Origin: Cyanobacteria bacterium FACHB-502
GTDB lineage: Bacteria > Cyanobacteriota > Cyanobacteriia > Elainellales > Elainellaceae
Assembly: GCA_014695325.1 (NCBI GenBank)
Contig: JACJNZ010000058.1
Coordinates: 62,001 to 126,000 of the forward strand
DNA: 64,000 nucleotides
Reading direction: 5' to 3'
Shown: piece after piece, positions 44,852 to 54,570 of the stretch
Position numbering within the stretch: position 1 is the stretch's first letter
How the letters are laid out: the number at the start of each line of letters is the position of its first letter
Notes under the pieces: model-generated
Databases searched by the model: none
What the model saw: only the letters and a program-made list of their open reading frames with translations
Told to the model about the DNA's origin: nothing
Made by a program: the position numbers and the translations under genes

Positions 44852-45934
44852 TTACCTGCTCATCAGATGCTCGACCACTGCCTGCGCGATCGCCTCATTG
44901 CCGTGTTTGGACACCGTTTTTCCGGTGCGGGGCGGGTTCAGCGGCTGGTTGAGAAAATCCCAATTGCTGTTAAAGAATTCTTCGGGCTCTAGAATTCGAT
45001 GGGTCGCGTAATCCTGGAGTCCATCGAGCAAAATGGGCGATTCGGCAAAGTCTTGTCGCGTGATAGTAACGACGGGCAGCTCCAGGCGGCAGGCTTCTGA
45101 GAAGGTGCTGAATCCGGGCTTGGAGACGACGCAGCAGCAGCAGGGCATCAGGTCTACCGGGCGATACTGGTATTCGGTAATGGCAACCAGATTCGGCAGG
45201 GCGGGCGCATTGCGATCGAAGGTAATAAACTGCCAATCGGGAAAGCGCGTCAGGCTGTCGTAAGGGAGACGATCGATTCCTAGTCCGCCAAAGGTGAGCA
45301 TAACGGTGCGTTCTTTGGGGGCAGTCAGGTTAAATTTCTGCCGCAGGTCTTCCAACGGAAAGCGAGGTGAGCCGCCTGTTAATCCGACATCAGTAATGTG
45401 CGGAAAAGCGGACATTGGCTCGTGAAACGGTAAGCGAAACAGTCGATCGCACTGGTTAAACTGCTCAGCGATCCAGTCGGCTTCTGCCACAAAGTCGCCG
45501 CCCCAGGCACGATAAATAAAATCCCAGCCGAAGTTGCTCATCATCCAGCAGGGTACGTCAGCCGCTTTTGCGATCGCGCTTGCTAAAGGCGGAATATCTG
45601 CCAGCACTAAACCAACTCGATTTTGCTTAATGAAATTCACTTCGCCTGCGATCGTCCGGTTTGCCTTTGCCCGGATCTGCCGCAGCTTTTCCAGGGTGGC
45701 AACTTTGTCCATTGTCAGGCTGTCGGATTGAATAATGCCAATATCCAGCGCGACAGGACGGTGAATAAAATCCTGCGTGATGTAGCATTCCAGCAGCCAG
45801 CGCGGGGCAGTGGTGGCAATCATCACCAGCACGTCTGGGTAAAGGGTTTGAATCGCGGCAATGACAGCAGCGGTGCGGGTAGCGTGTCCAAAGCCGTGAT
45901 TCGTGATGGCAGCGTAGAGAATGGGCTGAGGCAT
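44852..45934 (-). CDS. Glycosyltransferase (GT-B, MurG/GT28-like)
   Basis: A 360-residue GT-B-fold protein. The N-terminus MPQPILYAAITNHGFGHATR has the GxGHxxR-type acceptor loop. The C-terminal donor site has VMLTFGGLGIDRLPYD and the SKPGFSTFSEACRLELPVV motif, as in MurG-like enzymes. An unusual run of four cysteines (MPCCCCVV) precedes it. Start: ATG at 45934, 10 bp after the TAA of the upstream Ser/Thr kinase gene, so the two form an operon. Acceptor and donor sugars are unknown. Confidence 0.85.
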   Translation of the reverse strand: MPQPILYAAITNHGFGHATRTAAVIAAIQTLYPDVLVMIATTAPRWLLECYITQDFIHRPVALDIGIIQSDSLTMDKVATLEKLRQIRAKANRTIAGEVNFIKQNRVGLVLADIPPLASAIAKAADVPCWMMSNFGWDFIYRAWGGDFVAEADWIAEQFNQCDRLFRLPFHEPMSAFPHITDVGLTGGSPRFPLEDLRQKFNLTAPKERTVMLTFGGLGIDRLPYDSLTRFPDWQFITFDRNAPALPNLVAITEYQYRPVDLMPCCCCVVSKPGFSTFSEACRLELPVVTITRQDFAESPILLDGLQDYATHRILEPEEFFNSNWDFLNQPLNPPRTGKTVSKHGNEAIAQAVVEHLMSR

Positions 45935-45944
45935 TGAGCGGCGT

Positions 45945-47801
45945 TTAGTGTAAATCTTTATCCCACACTGCAATATAAACCCGATCGCGATCGTTGCGCT
46001 CTACAATGCCTTCTAAATTGCCGCGCTTGAAGGAATATTGATTAGTTTGTCGATCGCGCACTGACATCAGTCCTGCCGCAATTTCTGAACTCATCTTGCC
46101 ATCGAGCATGCCATCAAGCGTAGACTCCATGATCTCTGGGTCGATCGACTGGTCAAAAGAAGCTTCGGTCTGGCGAATTCGATCGCTGTCCTGGTCATAG
46201 ATATACGCCAGCGTGATGCGATCGGGCACGACGGTATAAAGGGCAGTTCGCGTGTTGTCCCAATAGCCCACAGAATTTCGCACGGTGGGTTCTCCCAGTT
46301 CACGCACAACCGATCGCTCGTCGGTTCCCACGGGAATGCCGGGAATGTTGCGGGCATCATTGGCGGGTGCGGCGGGTCGATCGCTATTCATCGCATCCCG
46401 GTATTCTTGCTCGCGTCTGACACTGTTGGATGCCAGTCGTCTGGGCTGGTCTGCGTTCTGGTCTTGAGCCTCTGAGTCAGAATTTTCTCCAGATTCAAAC
46501 AAGTCTCGAACCAAGCCGGGCAAGTTAGCCGTGGGCGTGGCACTGGGAGAAGCTTCTGGTGTGGGAGACGGGTCAGGAGCCTCAACCGAAGCAGCAGCTT
46601 CAGGCGATTCGGCCGGAGCCGGAGCCGTCGTCACCTCAGTCTCGCTTGCTGGAGGCGTTTGCGGAGAATAGTTCCTTACTGCTATCACCGAGACAAGCGC
46701 AATACTGGCGATCGTGACTGAACCCAAAAAGGCAAGCGCTCTGGGATTAAATCGACGGGCAGCCGGACGGACAGGGGTGGAGGAAGGGGCAATGGGAGCC
46801 GGAGCGGTTGGCTCGTTGGCATTGAAATAGGTGGGAAAGGGAGGAGCCGTGGGCGCAGCAGGCGGGGTCGGAGTCGCAGGGGTCGGATTCGCAAGATTTG
46901 GAGCCGCATAATGAGGGCTGACTGCTAGCGTTGCCGCAGTTGAAGGACTGGGCGGGACTGCCTGCGGAGTCGTTTGAGAATTTGCCTGCGTTACATGGGG
47001 CAGCATTGCCAGCCAATCTGCGACCGATGCGGGACGATAGTGAATATCAAGTGCCATGCCGCGCATCACCGCTTGATTGGTCGCCGGACTGATTTCGGGA
47101 CGCAGATCGCGAGGTGCAGGCATCGGCTGACGATCGCGCAACACCGAAGACACCGGAACCTGAGTTGTGAGCAGGGCATAGAGCGTTGCTGCCAAGCCGT
47201 AAACATCAGTTGCGGGAGTTCGTTTTGCCTGCGCCATGTATTGCTCGATCGGCGCGAATCCTTCGGTGATAATGCTGGTGTGAACCTGAGTTGCGCCTGG
47301 CGTAAATTCTCGCGCAATGCCGAAATCAATCAGCACGACTTGATCGGTTCCTTCCCGCAGAATTATGTTTTGCGGCTTCACGTCTCGATGCAGCAGTCCG
47401 TTTTGATGCACGGCTTCCAGGGCGGCTCCCACCTGCCGGATGTAGTTAATGGCGATCGTTTCGGGCAAGGGCTGATTGGGAAGGACGATCGCATCTAGAG
47501 TCCGCCCCGGCACGTAGTCCATTACCAGATAGGGCACTTCGTCCTCGATGAAAAAGTCATTCACCCGCACGATATTCGGATGCACACAAAGCGCGAGCCG
47601 CCGCCCTTCGTCCTGAAACTGCTTTTCGAGCTTGGCATACTGGGGATGCTGCCGCAGATTGGGGTTCATGGTTTTGATCACCACGACGCGATGCAGGTAG
47701 TGGTGGGTTGCCTTGAACGTAATGCCAAACCCGCCCTGTCCTAACGGCTGATCAAGGGTATATTTACCGCCCTGTAAGGCTTGCCCGACTTGGATCGTCA
47801 T
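45945..47801 (-). CDS. Eukaryotic-type Ser/Thr protein kinase with transmembrane segment
   Basis: A 618-residue kinase. The N-terminal kinase domain (residues 10-270) has [12 protein letters not shown], the ATP lysine in [19 protein letters not shown] and IDFGIAREF; all catalytic residues are present. An Ala/Pro/Thr-rich linker follows. A single transmembrane helix ([18 protein letters not shown]) and an extracytoplasmic Pro/Glu-rich linker lead to a C-terminal domain of ~130 residues ([38 protein letters not shown]) of a type found on cyanobacterial kinases. It may sense the envelope. Co-transcribed with the glycosyltransferase. Confidence 0.93.
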   Translation of the reverse strand: MTIQVGQALQGGKYTLDQPLGQGGFGITFKATHHYLHRVVVIKTMNPNLRQHPQYAKLEKQFQDEGRRLALCVHPNIVRVNDFFIEDEVPYLVMDYVPGRTLDAIVLPNQPLPETIAINYIRQVGAALEAVHQNGLLHRDVKPQNIILREGTDQVVLIDFGIAREFTPGATQVHTSIITEGFAPIEQYMAQAKRTPATDVYGLAATLYALLTTQVPVSSVLRDRQPMPAPRDLRPEISPATNQAVMRGMALDIHYRPASVADWLAMLPHVTQANSQTTPQAVPPSPSTAATLAVSPHYAAPNLANPTPATPTPPAAPTAPPFPTYFNANEPTAPAPIAPSSTPVRPAARRFNPRALAFLGSVTIASIALVSVIAVRNYSPQTPPASETEVTTAPAPAESPEAAASVEAPDPSPTPEASPSATPTANLPGLVRDLFESGENSDSEAQDQNADQPRRLASNSVRREQEYRDAMNSDRPAAPANDARNIPGIPVGTDERSVVRELGEPTVRNSVGYWDNTRTALYTVVPDRITLAYIYDQDSDRIRQTEASFDQSIDPEIMESTLDGMLDGKMSSEIAAGLMSVRDRQTNQYSFKRGNLEGIVERNDRDRVYIAVWDKDLH

Positions 47802-48365
47802 GAGTCTTTAGCCGCTTCTCCAAAACACCAATCTGAAGACACCCATTCGAAGACACTCATTAACTGATCCACTCTAGCCGATTGTGTCGAGCGATGCCCC
47901 TTCACCGGGACAGATCGATCGGCTGGATTAGAGCCGTTCTGTTCCTTGTTGTACCATGTTTGTCGAGCAATTCGGCTGTATGGGGATGAGTGCTGCGGTG
48001 AGGTTGCTCGCTCTAAAATAAACGCATGAATATCGACTACGATTCGGCTTGATGATGCCGGAATGATGCCGAACTCTGGAGAATCTTAACCATAAAACTT
48101 CCAGGTTTGCTGGAACCGATATAGGCATTGCTGCCTCCGCTACCGCATGCTTAAAACAGCAAATCCTTGCCTGTCTTTGACAAAGCGATTGGGAAAACTA
48201 AATCTTAGCAGTACACTAGTTCTCAATCTATCTAAAGGATTCGGGCAACATTAATTTGCTAAATGCTCTGCTCCTTTGCTAAGTGCTCTGCTTCACTGCT
48301 CAGAACCAGAACCCTGCCAAAGTTGCCTTATCCCATTCGATCGCCACTAAGCCGTTTATCTGCCT
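47802..48365. other. Intergenic region with tandem duplications
   Basis: No gene supported. Contains two ~14-bp copies around GAAGACAC at 47831-47858, a short ATGATGCCG duplication near 48050-48075 and a 20-bp duplication at 48255-48294. Confidence 0.55.
48255..48294. repeat. 20-bp tandem duplication
   Basis: TTTGCTAAATGCTCTGCTCC (48255-48274) then TTTGCTAAGTGCTCTGCTTC (48275-48294), two mismatches. Confidence 0.9.
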
Positions 48366-50822
48366 ATGTCGCTTGATTTGAACCCGGCGGGTCTCAATTC
48401 TGAATTAGATCCCCAATTAAATCCTCTATCAGATTCCAAGCTCAGTTCCGAACAGCTTCAAACGCTGGCACTGAAACAGCAAATGCTTCAGCGATTGCGA
48501 TCGGGTCTGCGATCGGGTCAGCAGCGGATGGCGGATTGGAAAAGCGGGTCATTGGCAGTTTCAGCGGTTCCGGGATCGGGAAAGTCTACGGGGATGGCGA
48601 TCGCAGCGGCGATTTTGCTGGCAGAGCGATATTTAAGGTTGAGCAGCACTGCACCGCTTCAGGCAGGAATTCTACCGACCGAACCGTTACCAAATGGGCA
48701 GCCCTTTCCCACCGGACAACTGCTGCTGGTGACGTTTACGCGATCGGCGGTGGCGAATTTGAAGGGTAAGATTCGGCAGTATTTGCGCGAACTGTCTTTG
48801 CCGTCGCAGGGGTTTCAGGTTTATACGCTGCACGGATTGGCATTGAATATTGCATCGCGGCATCCTGATTTATCGGGCATCCATCTAGAACGGCTGATGC
48901 TGATTTCGCCGAATCAGAGCAATCGTTTGATTCGGATTTGTGTGGATCAGTGGATTGGTGCAAATCCTCAGTTTTATCAGCGGCTTCTGGAAGGCAGACA
49001 GTTTGACGGCGAAGAAACCGAGCGGCTGCGGCGGCAGTCTGTGCTGCGAACTGAAGTTTTGCCAGAATTGGCGTTTACGGTGATTCATGAAGCCAAAAGC
49101 TCTGGCCTGATGCCTCAGGATTTGCTGAAGCTAAGTCAGCAGGGACGATCGATCGGGGAAGTTGACGACTACAATGTGCTGGAAATTGCAGCAGGCTTAT
49201 ACGATCGCTATCAAGATCTGCTGCGGCTACGCGGATTTATTGACTACGACGATATGATTCTGGCAGCACTGCGGGTTTTAGAGAATGAAAGTGCCTGTCG
49301 GTTCTGGCGATCGCAAATCTATGCGGTGTTTGAGGACGAAGCGCAGGATTCTTCTCCTTTGCAAACGCGCCTGCTGGAGATTTTGGCGGCTGATGCGATC
49401 GATCCCCATGCGCCGCTTAATCTAGTGCGGGTGGGCGACCCCAATCAAGCAATCAACTCCACCTTTACGCCCGCTGATCCGCTCTTTTTCCGGGAGTTTT
49501 GCGAACGCTGTGGCGCAGAAGGAACGCTGGCAGAAATGGATCAAGCCGGACGCAGTAGTCCGATCATCCTTCGCGCGGCAAACTTTATGCTCGACTGGAC
49601 GAATCAACGCTACAAAGTTGAGCAGTCCCGCGAACCGAGCCTTCCCTTTCGTCCGCAAAAGATTCAGCCTGTGCCGCCAGATGATCCGCAGCCTGATGCC
49701 AATCCTGCCCCGGAAGGGAACGGTCTCGAAATTCGCTTTCCGGCGGACACCTACCACACGGTTGATTTGATCGCGCAGCGCGTCGGCGATTTGCTGACTC
49801 AGCATCCAGCGGCAAGAGCGGCAATTCTGGTACGGGAAAATCGACAGGGACGGTTTATTGCAGAACGCTTGCGCTATCCGCAGGAATTTGGCATTGACAC
49901 CGACCTTCAGCAGCTTGGGATCACGATTTACGATGTGGGCGATCGCGATCGACAGTCTCATATTCCTGCTGAAATTCTGGCGTTGCTGCAATTTCTCGAT
50001 CGTCCTCACTCGCCGGATTTCCTCAAAGCCGCGTTGCAGGTGTTTGTCGATCGTCAGGTGATTCCCACGCAGGATCTCAATTTGCTGGTGAGTTTGCCGG
50101 AACAGTTTCTTTATCCGGGACCGCTCGATTCCCCTCAGCCCGAACCTGTCCTGAAAGCTCGCCGCTACTGTACTGCGCTGCTGCGGGCCCGTCTGGAACT
50201 GCCACATTTTCAAATCATTCCGTTTCTGGCGATGACGCTGCAATACGAGCAGGCAGAACTCGCTACCGTCGATAAACTTGCAGAGCGACTGGCACAGCAA
50301 ACCGCCGCCAATCCTTCGCTGTCTGCCGTGATCGAGGCATTGGGGGAAATTGTGCGATCGGAGCGGTTTGAGCCCGTGGAAACCGATGACCCGGAGGAAC
50401 GCTACATTCGTGCCAAACAGGTGACCATTATCACAATGCACAAGGCAAAGGGTCTGGACTGGGATTTTGTGTTTATTCCGTTTCTGCATGAGCCGCTCAT
50501 TCCCGGTAGTATGCGCGTGTTGCCCCAGTCGCAGTTTTTAGGAGATTTTGCCCTGCCTGAAATTGCCAGAGCGCAGATTCGCGCCAGCATCCACGGCGAA
50601 TATCCTTTGCCGGAAACGATCGCTGCCTGGGAACGGGCAAAACAGCTCAAGGTGGCAGAAGAATTTCGCTTGCTTTATGTGGCAATGACCCGTGCTAAGC
50701 GACTGCTGTGGATGTCTGCCGCCCGCAAAGCTCCCTTTACCTGGAGCAAGCCGGATAATTTGCAGGATCAGGTTCCCTGTCCGGTGCTGCCTGCCCTTTG
50801 TCGGCAGTTTCCGCAAACGTAA
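48366..50822 (+). CDS. UvrD/Rep-family superfamily I DNA helicase
   Basis: An 818-residue SF1A helicase. Motif I SAVPGSGKST near residue 65; motif Ia LVTFTRSAVANLKGKI; motif II VFEDEAQDSSPLQ near 324; motif III RVGDPNQAIN; motif V TIITMHKAKGLDWDFVFIP near 691; motif VI LLYVAMTRAKRLLWM near 771. The N-terminus (first ~40 residues) is a low-complexity Asp/Asn/Pro/Ser/Leu stretch. DEAQD and the overall layout place it in the UvrD-like group used in repair or anti-recombination; it is shorter and more divergent than the housekeeping PcrA/UvrD. It is followed by a 24-bp minisatellite starting at its stop codon. Confidence 0.92.
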   Translation: MSLDLNPAGLNSELDPQLNPLSDSKLSSEQLQTLALKQQMLQRLRSGLRSGQQRMADWKSGSLAVSAVPGSGKSTGMAIAAAILLAERYLRLSSTAPLQAGILPTEPLPNGQPFPTGQLLLVTFTRSAVANLKGKIRQYLRELSLPSQGFQVYTLHGLALNIASRHPDLSGIHLERLMLISPNQSNRLIRICVDQWIGANPQFYQRLLEGRQFDGEETERLRRQSVLRTEVLPELAFTVIHEAKSSGLMPQDLLKLSQQGRSIGEVDDYNVLEIAAGLYDRYQDLLRLRGFIDYDDMILAALRVLENESACRFWRSQIYAVFEDEAQDSSPLQTRLLEILAADAIDPHAPLNLVRVGDPNQAINSTFTPADPLFFREFCERCGAEGTLAEMDQAGRSSPIILRAANFMLDWTNQRYKVEQSREPSLPFRPQKIQPVPPDDPQPDANPAPEGNGLEIRFPADTYHTVDLIAQRVGDLLTQHPAARAAILVRENRQGRFIAERLRYPQEFGIDTDLQQLGITIYDVGDRDRQSHIPAEILALLQFLDRPHSPDFLKAALQVFVDRQVIPTQDLNLLVSLPEQFLYPGPLDSPQPEPVLKARRYCTALLRARLELPHFQIIPFLAMTLQYEQAELATVDKLAERLAQQTAANPSLSAVIEALGEIVRSERFEPVETDDPEERYIRAKQVTIITMHKAKGLDWDFVFIPFLHEPLIPGSMRVLPQSQFLGDFALPEIARAQIRASIHGEYPLPETIAAWERAKQLKVAEEFRLLYVAMTRAKRLLWMSAARKAPFTWSKPDNLQDQVPCPVLPALCRQFPQT

Positions 50823-50961
50823 TTTCCAGCAATGTTTCCAGTAATATCTTCAGCAATACTTTCAGCAATGTTTCCAGTAATACTTTCAGCAATGTTTCCA
50901 GTAATACTTTCAACAATGTTTCTAACAGTAGTTTCAACTATATCTTCAACAATCGTTTCAG
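50823..50961. repeat. 24-bp minisatellite after the helicase gene
   Basis: Units of TTTCAGCAATG plus TTTCCAGTAATAC: exact copies at 50860-50883 and 50884-50907, diverged copies at 50908-50931 and 50932-50955, and a partial leading copy from 50823. Each unit is itself two related 11-13-bp halves. Frames through it (Ser/Asn/Phe or Leu/Glu/Thr repeats) are by-products. Confidence 0.92.
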
Positions 50962-51022
50962 TCCTAAAGTCGCCAGTTTTCTCAGAGTAGAATGATCGAT
51001 ACCTTCTTTAGGAGTGCGAACC

Positions 51023-51631
51023 GTGAACCCGACCGATCGCGATTACACCCTGCTCATCGACAAAAGCGGCAGTATGTCTACACCCGATCAGCGCGGCGGA
51101 AGAACTCGCTGGGAAGAAGCTCAGGAATCGACGCTAGCACTTGCGCGCAAATGCGAACAGTTTGGCCCGGACGGCATCACGGTTTACCTATTTTCGGGGC
51201 GGTTTAAGCGATACGACGCTGTTACCTCCAGCAGGGTCTCGCAGGTTTTCTTAGAGAATGACCCGATGGGCACGACGAATCTGGCAGCAGTGCTGTATGA
51301 TGCGCTGGAAAATTACTTTCAGCGAAAGTCTGCCGGACAAACAAAACCCGGAGGAGAAACAATTCTGGTGATTACTGATGGAGAACCAGACGATCGCAAA
51401 GCGGTGATGGAAGTAATCGTTAACGCAACGCGCAAAATGGATCGCGACGAGGAATTAGCCATTTCTTTTGTGCAGGTCGGTGATGATGTGCAGGCAACCC
51501 GCTTCCTGAAAGCACTGGATGACCAGTTGCAGGGAGTTGGCGCAAAGTTTGACATCTGCGATACCGTCACGATCGATGAAATGGAAGAGATGACGATCGC
51601 AGAAGTGCTGTTGAAGGCGATCGAAGATTAG
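51023..51631 (+). CDS. VWA-domain protein (TerY/TerF-like)
   Basis: A 202-residue von Willebrand factor A domain protein with a complete MIDAS: D-x-S-x-S in LLIDKSGSMSTPD, the Thr in GTTNLAAVLYDAL and the Asp in LVITDGEPDD. The C-terminus resembles tellurite-resistance TerY-type proteins (AISFVQVGDDVQATRFLKAL, DICDTVTIDEMEEM). Two GTG codons are possible. AGGAG at 51010-51014 overlaps the first (51014) and is 8 bp from the second, so the second (51023) is chosen. It precedes the tandem AAA gene on the same strand; VWA proteins commonly act as adaptors of AAA ATPases. Confidence 0.88.
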   Translation: MNPTDRDYTLLIDKSGSMSTPDQRGGRTRWEEAQESTLALARKCEQFGPDGITVYLFSGRFKRYDAVTSSRVSQVFLENDPMGTTNLAAVLYDALENYFQRKSAGQTKPGGETILVITDGEPDDRKAVMEVIVNATRKMDRDEELAISFVQVGDDVQATRFLKALDDQLQGVGAKFDICDTVTIDEMEEMTIAEVLLKAIED

Positions 51632-51653
51632 GAAAAGACAGGGAACTCTCTTG

Positions 51654-51718
51654 TTTGTAGAGCAGCTTTATAGGGCAGCTTTGTAGAGCAGCTTCAGGGA
51701 GCGGCTTCGTGGAGCGGC
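51654..51718. repeat. 13-bp minisatellite, five units
   Basis: Consecutive 13-mers TTTGTAGAGCAGC, TTTATAGGGCAGC, TTTGTAGAGCAGC, TTCAGGGAGCGGC and TTCGTGGAGCGGC. Confidence 0.93.
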
Positions 51719-51848
51719 TGGAACCCTAATCCCTCGAAAATTCCCCCTCTCCTCCAACCCCTTTTCTCACAGTCTTTTCCTTCAAGGGGTTTCTTGTGTA
51801 ACGACTCCGACACACTGACCCTCAGGGAGGCAAAGTGAAATGTCTATA

Positions 51849-51908
51849 CTGAGGACATTACTGAGGACGTTACTCAGGATATTACTCAGGACGTTACTTA
51901 AGGCGTTA
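51849..51908. repeat. 12-bp minisatellite, five units
   Basis: Consecutive 12-mers CTGAGGACATTA, CTGAGGACGTTA, CTCAGGATATTA, CTCAGGACGTTA and CTTAAGGCGTTA, just upstream of the AAA ATPase gene. Confidence 0.93.
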
Positions 51909-51962
51909 AGGCGGCTTTGCCTACTAGCACGGGAAAGGGAATAAGGGTAAGGAAATAACCGT

Positions 51963-53819
51963 ATGGACGACTTTTTTCGGGAACTAGAAGAGCTGGTCGA
52001 TCAGGGATTTGAAGGATTGCTGGAGTTCGTTCGCGTGATCGAAGGCAGAGCCGAACCGGACGACGTGCGAAACGATCGCAACCCCGATGGCAGCAATGTG
52101 CAGGTTCAATCTCGCCCAGACACGCAGACAACCCGCCCCACCGCGCCGAGCCAAGTGCCGACTGAACGAACCCCTGTCCCCTTTAGCGACTGGTTTTCTC
52201 CGCCTACACAGTCACCGACCGTTTCGCTTTCGGGCATTGGCGGACTCTCTGAAGTGCTACGCGAACTGCGTGAACTGGTCGAACTGCCGCTCAAGCGTCC
52301 CGAACTCCTGTCCATGCTGGGCTTAGAACCGACCACAGGCGTACTGCTCGTCGGACCACCGGGCACGGGAAAAACCCTGACGGCTCGTGCCCTGGCAACC
52401 GAACTGGGAGTGAACTATATTGCGATCGTCGGTCCTGAAGTAATGGGCAAATACTACGGCGAAGCAGAACAACGACTGCGAAACATTTTCCAGAAAGCGG
52501 CTCGCTCTGCGCCCTGTATTGTGTTTATTGATGAAATTGATAGTCTTGCGCCCGATCGCGCCAGTGTTGAAGGCGAAGTCGAAAAACGGGTCGTGGCTCA
52601 GCTCTTGAGCCTGATGGATGGCTTTGGCAAAACCCCTGGTGTGATTGTGCTGGCAGCTACCAATCGTCCCGATCAGCTGGATATGGCATTGCGTCGTCCA
52701 GGACGATTCGATCGCGAAGTGCAGTTTCGAGTGCCCGATCGCCGGGGACGCATGGAAATTCTGCAAATTCTGACGAAGTCGATGCCGTTAGACGACACGG
52801 TCAACCTGGAAGAGATTGCTGATTTGTCGGTGGGCATGGTGGGCGCGGATTTGAAGGCACTCTGCCAGAAGTCGGCATATTTGGCACTGCGGCGACTTCT
52901 GCCAGAGTTTGATAGTCCTGTTCCTGCCTGGATGAAGGTGACCCAGGCTGATTTCATGCTGGCGATCAAGCAAATTAAGCCTGCGGTACTGCGATCGGTT
53001 GAAGTGGAAGCACCGAAGACAACCTGGGATGACATCGGCGGGCTAGAAACAATCAAACAAACCCTTCAGGAATCCGTTGAAGGGGCACTGCTTTATCCAG
53101 AGCTGTATCGCCATACAAAGGCAAAGGCTCCACGCGGCATTTTGCTCTGGGGTCCGCCGGGAACCGGAAAAACCCTGCTTGCTAAAGCGGTTGCGGCTCA
53201 GGCACGGGCAAACTTTATTGCGGTCAATGGTCCTGAACTCCTGAGCAAGTGGGTTGGTGCATCGGAACAGGCAGTGCGAGAGCTGTTTACGCGGGCGCGT
53301 CAGGCGGCTCCCTGCGTTGTGTTTGTCGATGAGATTGATACTCTGGCTCCGGCACGGGGCAGCTTTATCAGCGACTCCGGCGTGAGCGATCGCGTTGTGG
53401 GACAACTCCTCACTGAACTCGACGGCTTGCAGGATTGCCCAAATGTGCTGCTCGTTGGCGCAACGAACCGACCAGAGGCACTTGATCCGGCTTTACTGCG
53501 ATCAGGACGACTCGATCTGCAAATTAAGGTCGATCTCCCCGATCAAAATAGTCGTCTCTCAATCTTGCAGGTGCATAACGGCGATCGCCCCCTTGCCGAA
53601 GAAGTGGAGTTAAACCACTGGGCAGCCCATACCGAAGGCTGGAATGGGGCAGATCTCGCGCTGCTGAGCAATCAGGCAGCTCTGGAAGCAGTCCGCCGCT
53701 ATCGCAACGAGGGACAAACCGATCCCAGCAGTCTGCAAATTATCACCGCAGACTTTACCACTGCCCATCGGCGATTAGCAGATCAGAGAGGTGAGGGGGT
53801 TGCTTCGGGAAGTTTGTAG
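51963..53819 (+). CDS. Tandem AAA ATPase (Cdc48/p97-like, no N-domain)
   Basis: A 618-residue protein with two AAA modules and only a ~75-residue acidic N-terminus in place of the Cdc48 double-psi barrel. Module 1: Walker A LLVGPPGTGKTLTARAL near residue 130, Walker B IVFIDEIDSLAP near 188, arginine-finger region ALRRPGRFDRE. Module 2: WDDIGGLETIKQTLQESV, Walker A LLWGPPGTGKTLLAKAV near 396, Walker B VVFVDEIDTLAPARG near 452, ALLRSGRLDLQI. Both sites look ATP-competent. A substrate unfoldase or remodeller is expected. The adjacent VWA protein is the natural adaptor candidate. Confidence 0.92.
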   Translation: MDDFFRELEELVDQGFEGLLEFVRVIEGRAEPDDVRNDRNPDGSNVQVQSRPDTQTTRPTAPSQVPTERTPVPFSDWFSPPTQSPTVSLSGIGGLSEVLRELRELVELPLKRPELLSMLGLEPTTGVLLVGPPGTGKTLTARALATELGVNYIAIVGPEVMGKYYGEAEQRLRNIFQKAARSAPCIVFIDEIDSLAPDRASVEGEVEKRVVAQLLSLMDGFGKTPGVIVLAATNRPDQLDMALRRPGRFDREVQFRVPDRRGRMEILQILTKSMPLDDTVNLEEIADLSVGMVGADLKALCQKSAYLALRRLLPEFDSPVPAWMKVTQADFMLAIKQIKPAVLRSVEVEAPKTTWDDIGGLETIKQTLQESVEGALLYPELYRHTKAKAPRGILLWGPPGTGKTLLAKAVAAQARANFIAVNGPELLSKWVGASEQAVRELFTRARQAAPCVVFVDEIDTLAPARGSFISDSGVSDRVVGQLLTELDGLQDCPNVLLVGATNRPEALDPALLRSGRLDLQIKVDLPDQNSRLSILQVHNGDRPLAEEVELNHWAAHTEGWNGADLALLSNQAALEAVRRYRNEGQTDPSSLQIITADFTTAHRRLADQRGEGVASGSL

Positions 53820-53850
53820 GGCGGAAAGTTTATTGTGAAAGCAAGGCAAT

Positions 53851-53876
53851 AAAAAACCCGATCGCCTCAGATCGGG
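53851..53876 (-). terminator. Rho-independent terminator of hsp20
   Basis: On the minus strand CCCGATC, loop of six, GATCGGG is followed by TTTTTT (plus-strand coordinates 53857-53876 for the stem, 53851-53856 for the T-run). The stem may also serve the convergent AAA gene. Confidence 0.85.
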
Positions 53877-53975
53877 TAAAGCTTGATTTTGCAGACCGCC
53901 CTGATTCAAACAGGATGACCTGAATCAATTTCTAGCGGCTCATCGAATCATTTAGCGCATCCGTCGATTCGTCGA

Positions 53976-54419
53976 TTAGTTCAGTTCCACTTTGACGACT
54001 TTGTTGCGCTCTTCCTGCTGTTTAGGCAGGGTCAGGTGAAGAATGCCGTCTTTGTATTCGGCTTGAACCTGCGTATTTTGAATTCGTGCAGGCAGCGGAA
54101 TCACGCGCTGGAATGTTCCATAGTAGAACTCGCTGCGGCTCATTCCTTTATCTTCAGAGCGAGTCTCAGACTTGCGCTCACCTTTGATCGAAACTATATC
54201 CTCAGTAACTTCAACGTTGAGGTCTTTGGCATCCACACCCGGAACTTCAAGCTTGAGCTGAACTGCATCTTCGGTTTCGCTCAGTTCTGCCGCCGGCATT
54301 CTGCCAAATGTCTTCCAGTCGTCACCAACTGTGGGAGCGATCGTATCCGCAAAGAGGCGGTCGAACTGACGTTGAAGCGTGTCAATTTCCTGCCAGGGAT
54401 TCCATCGAATGATTGCCAT
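53976..54419 (-). CDS. Hsp20 / alpha-crystallin small heat-shock protein
   Basis: A 147-residue holdase chaperone. N-terminus MAIIRWNPWQEIDTLQRQFD; alpha-crystallin domain residues ~45-140 with LKLEVPGVDAKDLNVEVTED, FQRVIPLPARI and the A-x-x-x-n-GvL motif AEYKDGILHLTLPK. AGGAAG lies upstream of the ATG. I looked for a CIRCE element (TTAGCACTC-N9-GAGTGCTAA) in the upstream 150 bp and did not find one, so control is probably not through HrcA. Confidence 0.94.
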   Translation of the reverse strand: MAIIRWNPWQEIDTLQRQFDRLFADTIAPTVGDDWKTFGRMPAAELSETEDAVQLKLEVPGVDAKDLNVEVTEDIVSIKGERKSETRSEDKGMSRSEFYYGTFQRVIPLPARIQNTQVQAEYKDGILHLTLPKQQEERNKVVKVELN

Positions 54420-54570
54420 AGGGTTCTTCCTCTAATCAATTTTTCAATGGTTTAGTAATTGAACAAGCGTTTCACCTGTTCCTTAATTGTTATTCTAGGC
54501 AGTGTTTTCATTGAGGGCAGTACGGTCAAACCGATCAGGTTATTCGAGATTGCCGAACTCCTGCATTACT

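Larger units (their letters stand above)
51632..51962. other. Spacer with two minisatellites
   Basis: 331 bases between the VWA and AAA genes with no gene. Contains five 13-bp units at 51654-51718 and five 12-bp units at 51849-51908. AAGGAAATAACC precedes the AAA start. Confidence 0.8.

Noticed and set aside
49422-50489. 355-codon minus-strand frame inside the UvrD-like helicase gene
   Set aside because: Antisense shadow: the helicase strand carries all SF1 motifs, while this frame is Arg/Gln/His-rich with no domain.
50823-50961. Possible CRISPR array
   Set aside because: The 24-bp units are contiguous with no unique spacers and decay gradually, so this is a minisatellite. No cas genes are in the window.
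54420-54570. CIRCE or other heat-shock operator upstream of hsp20
   Set aside because: No TTAGCACTC-N9-GAGTGCTAA or similar inverted repeat is visible.
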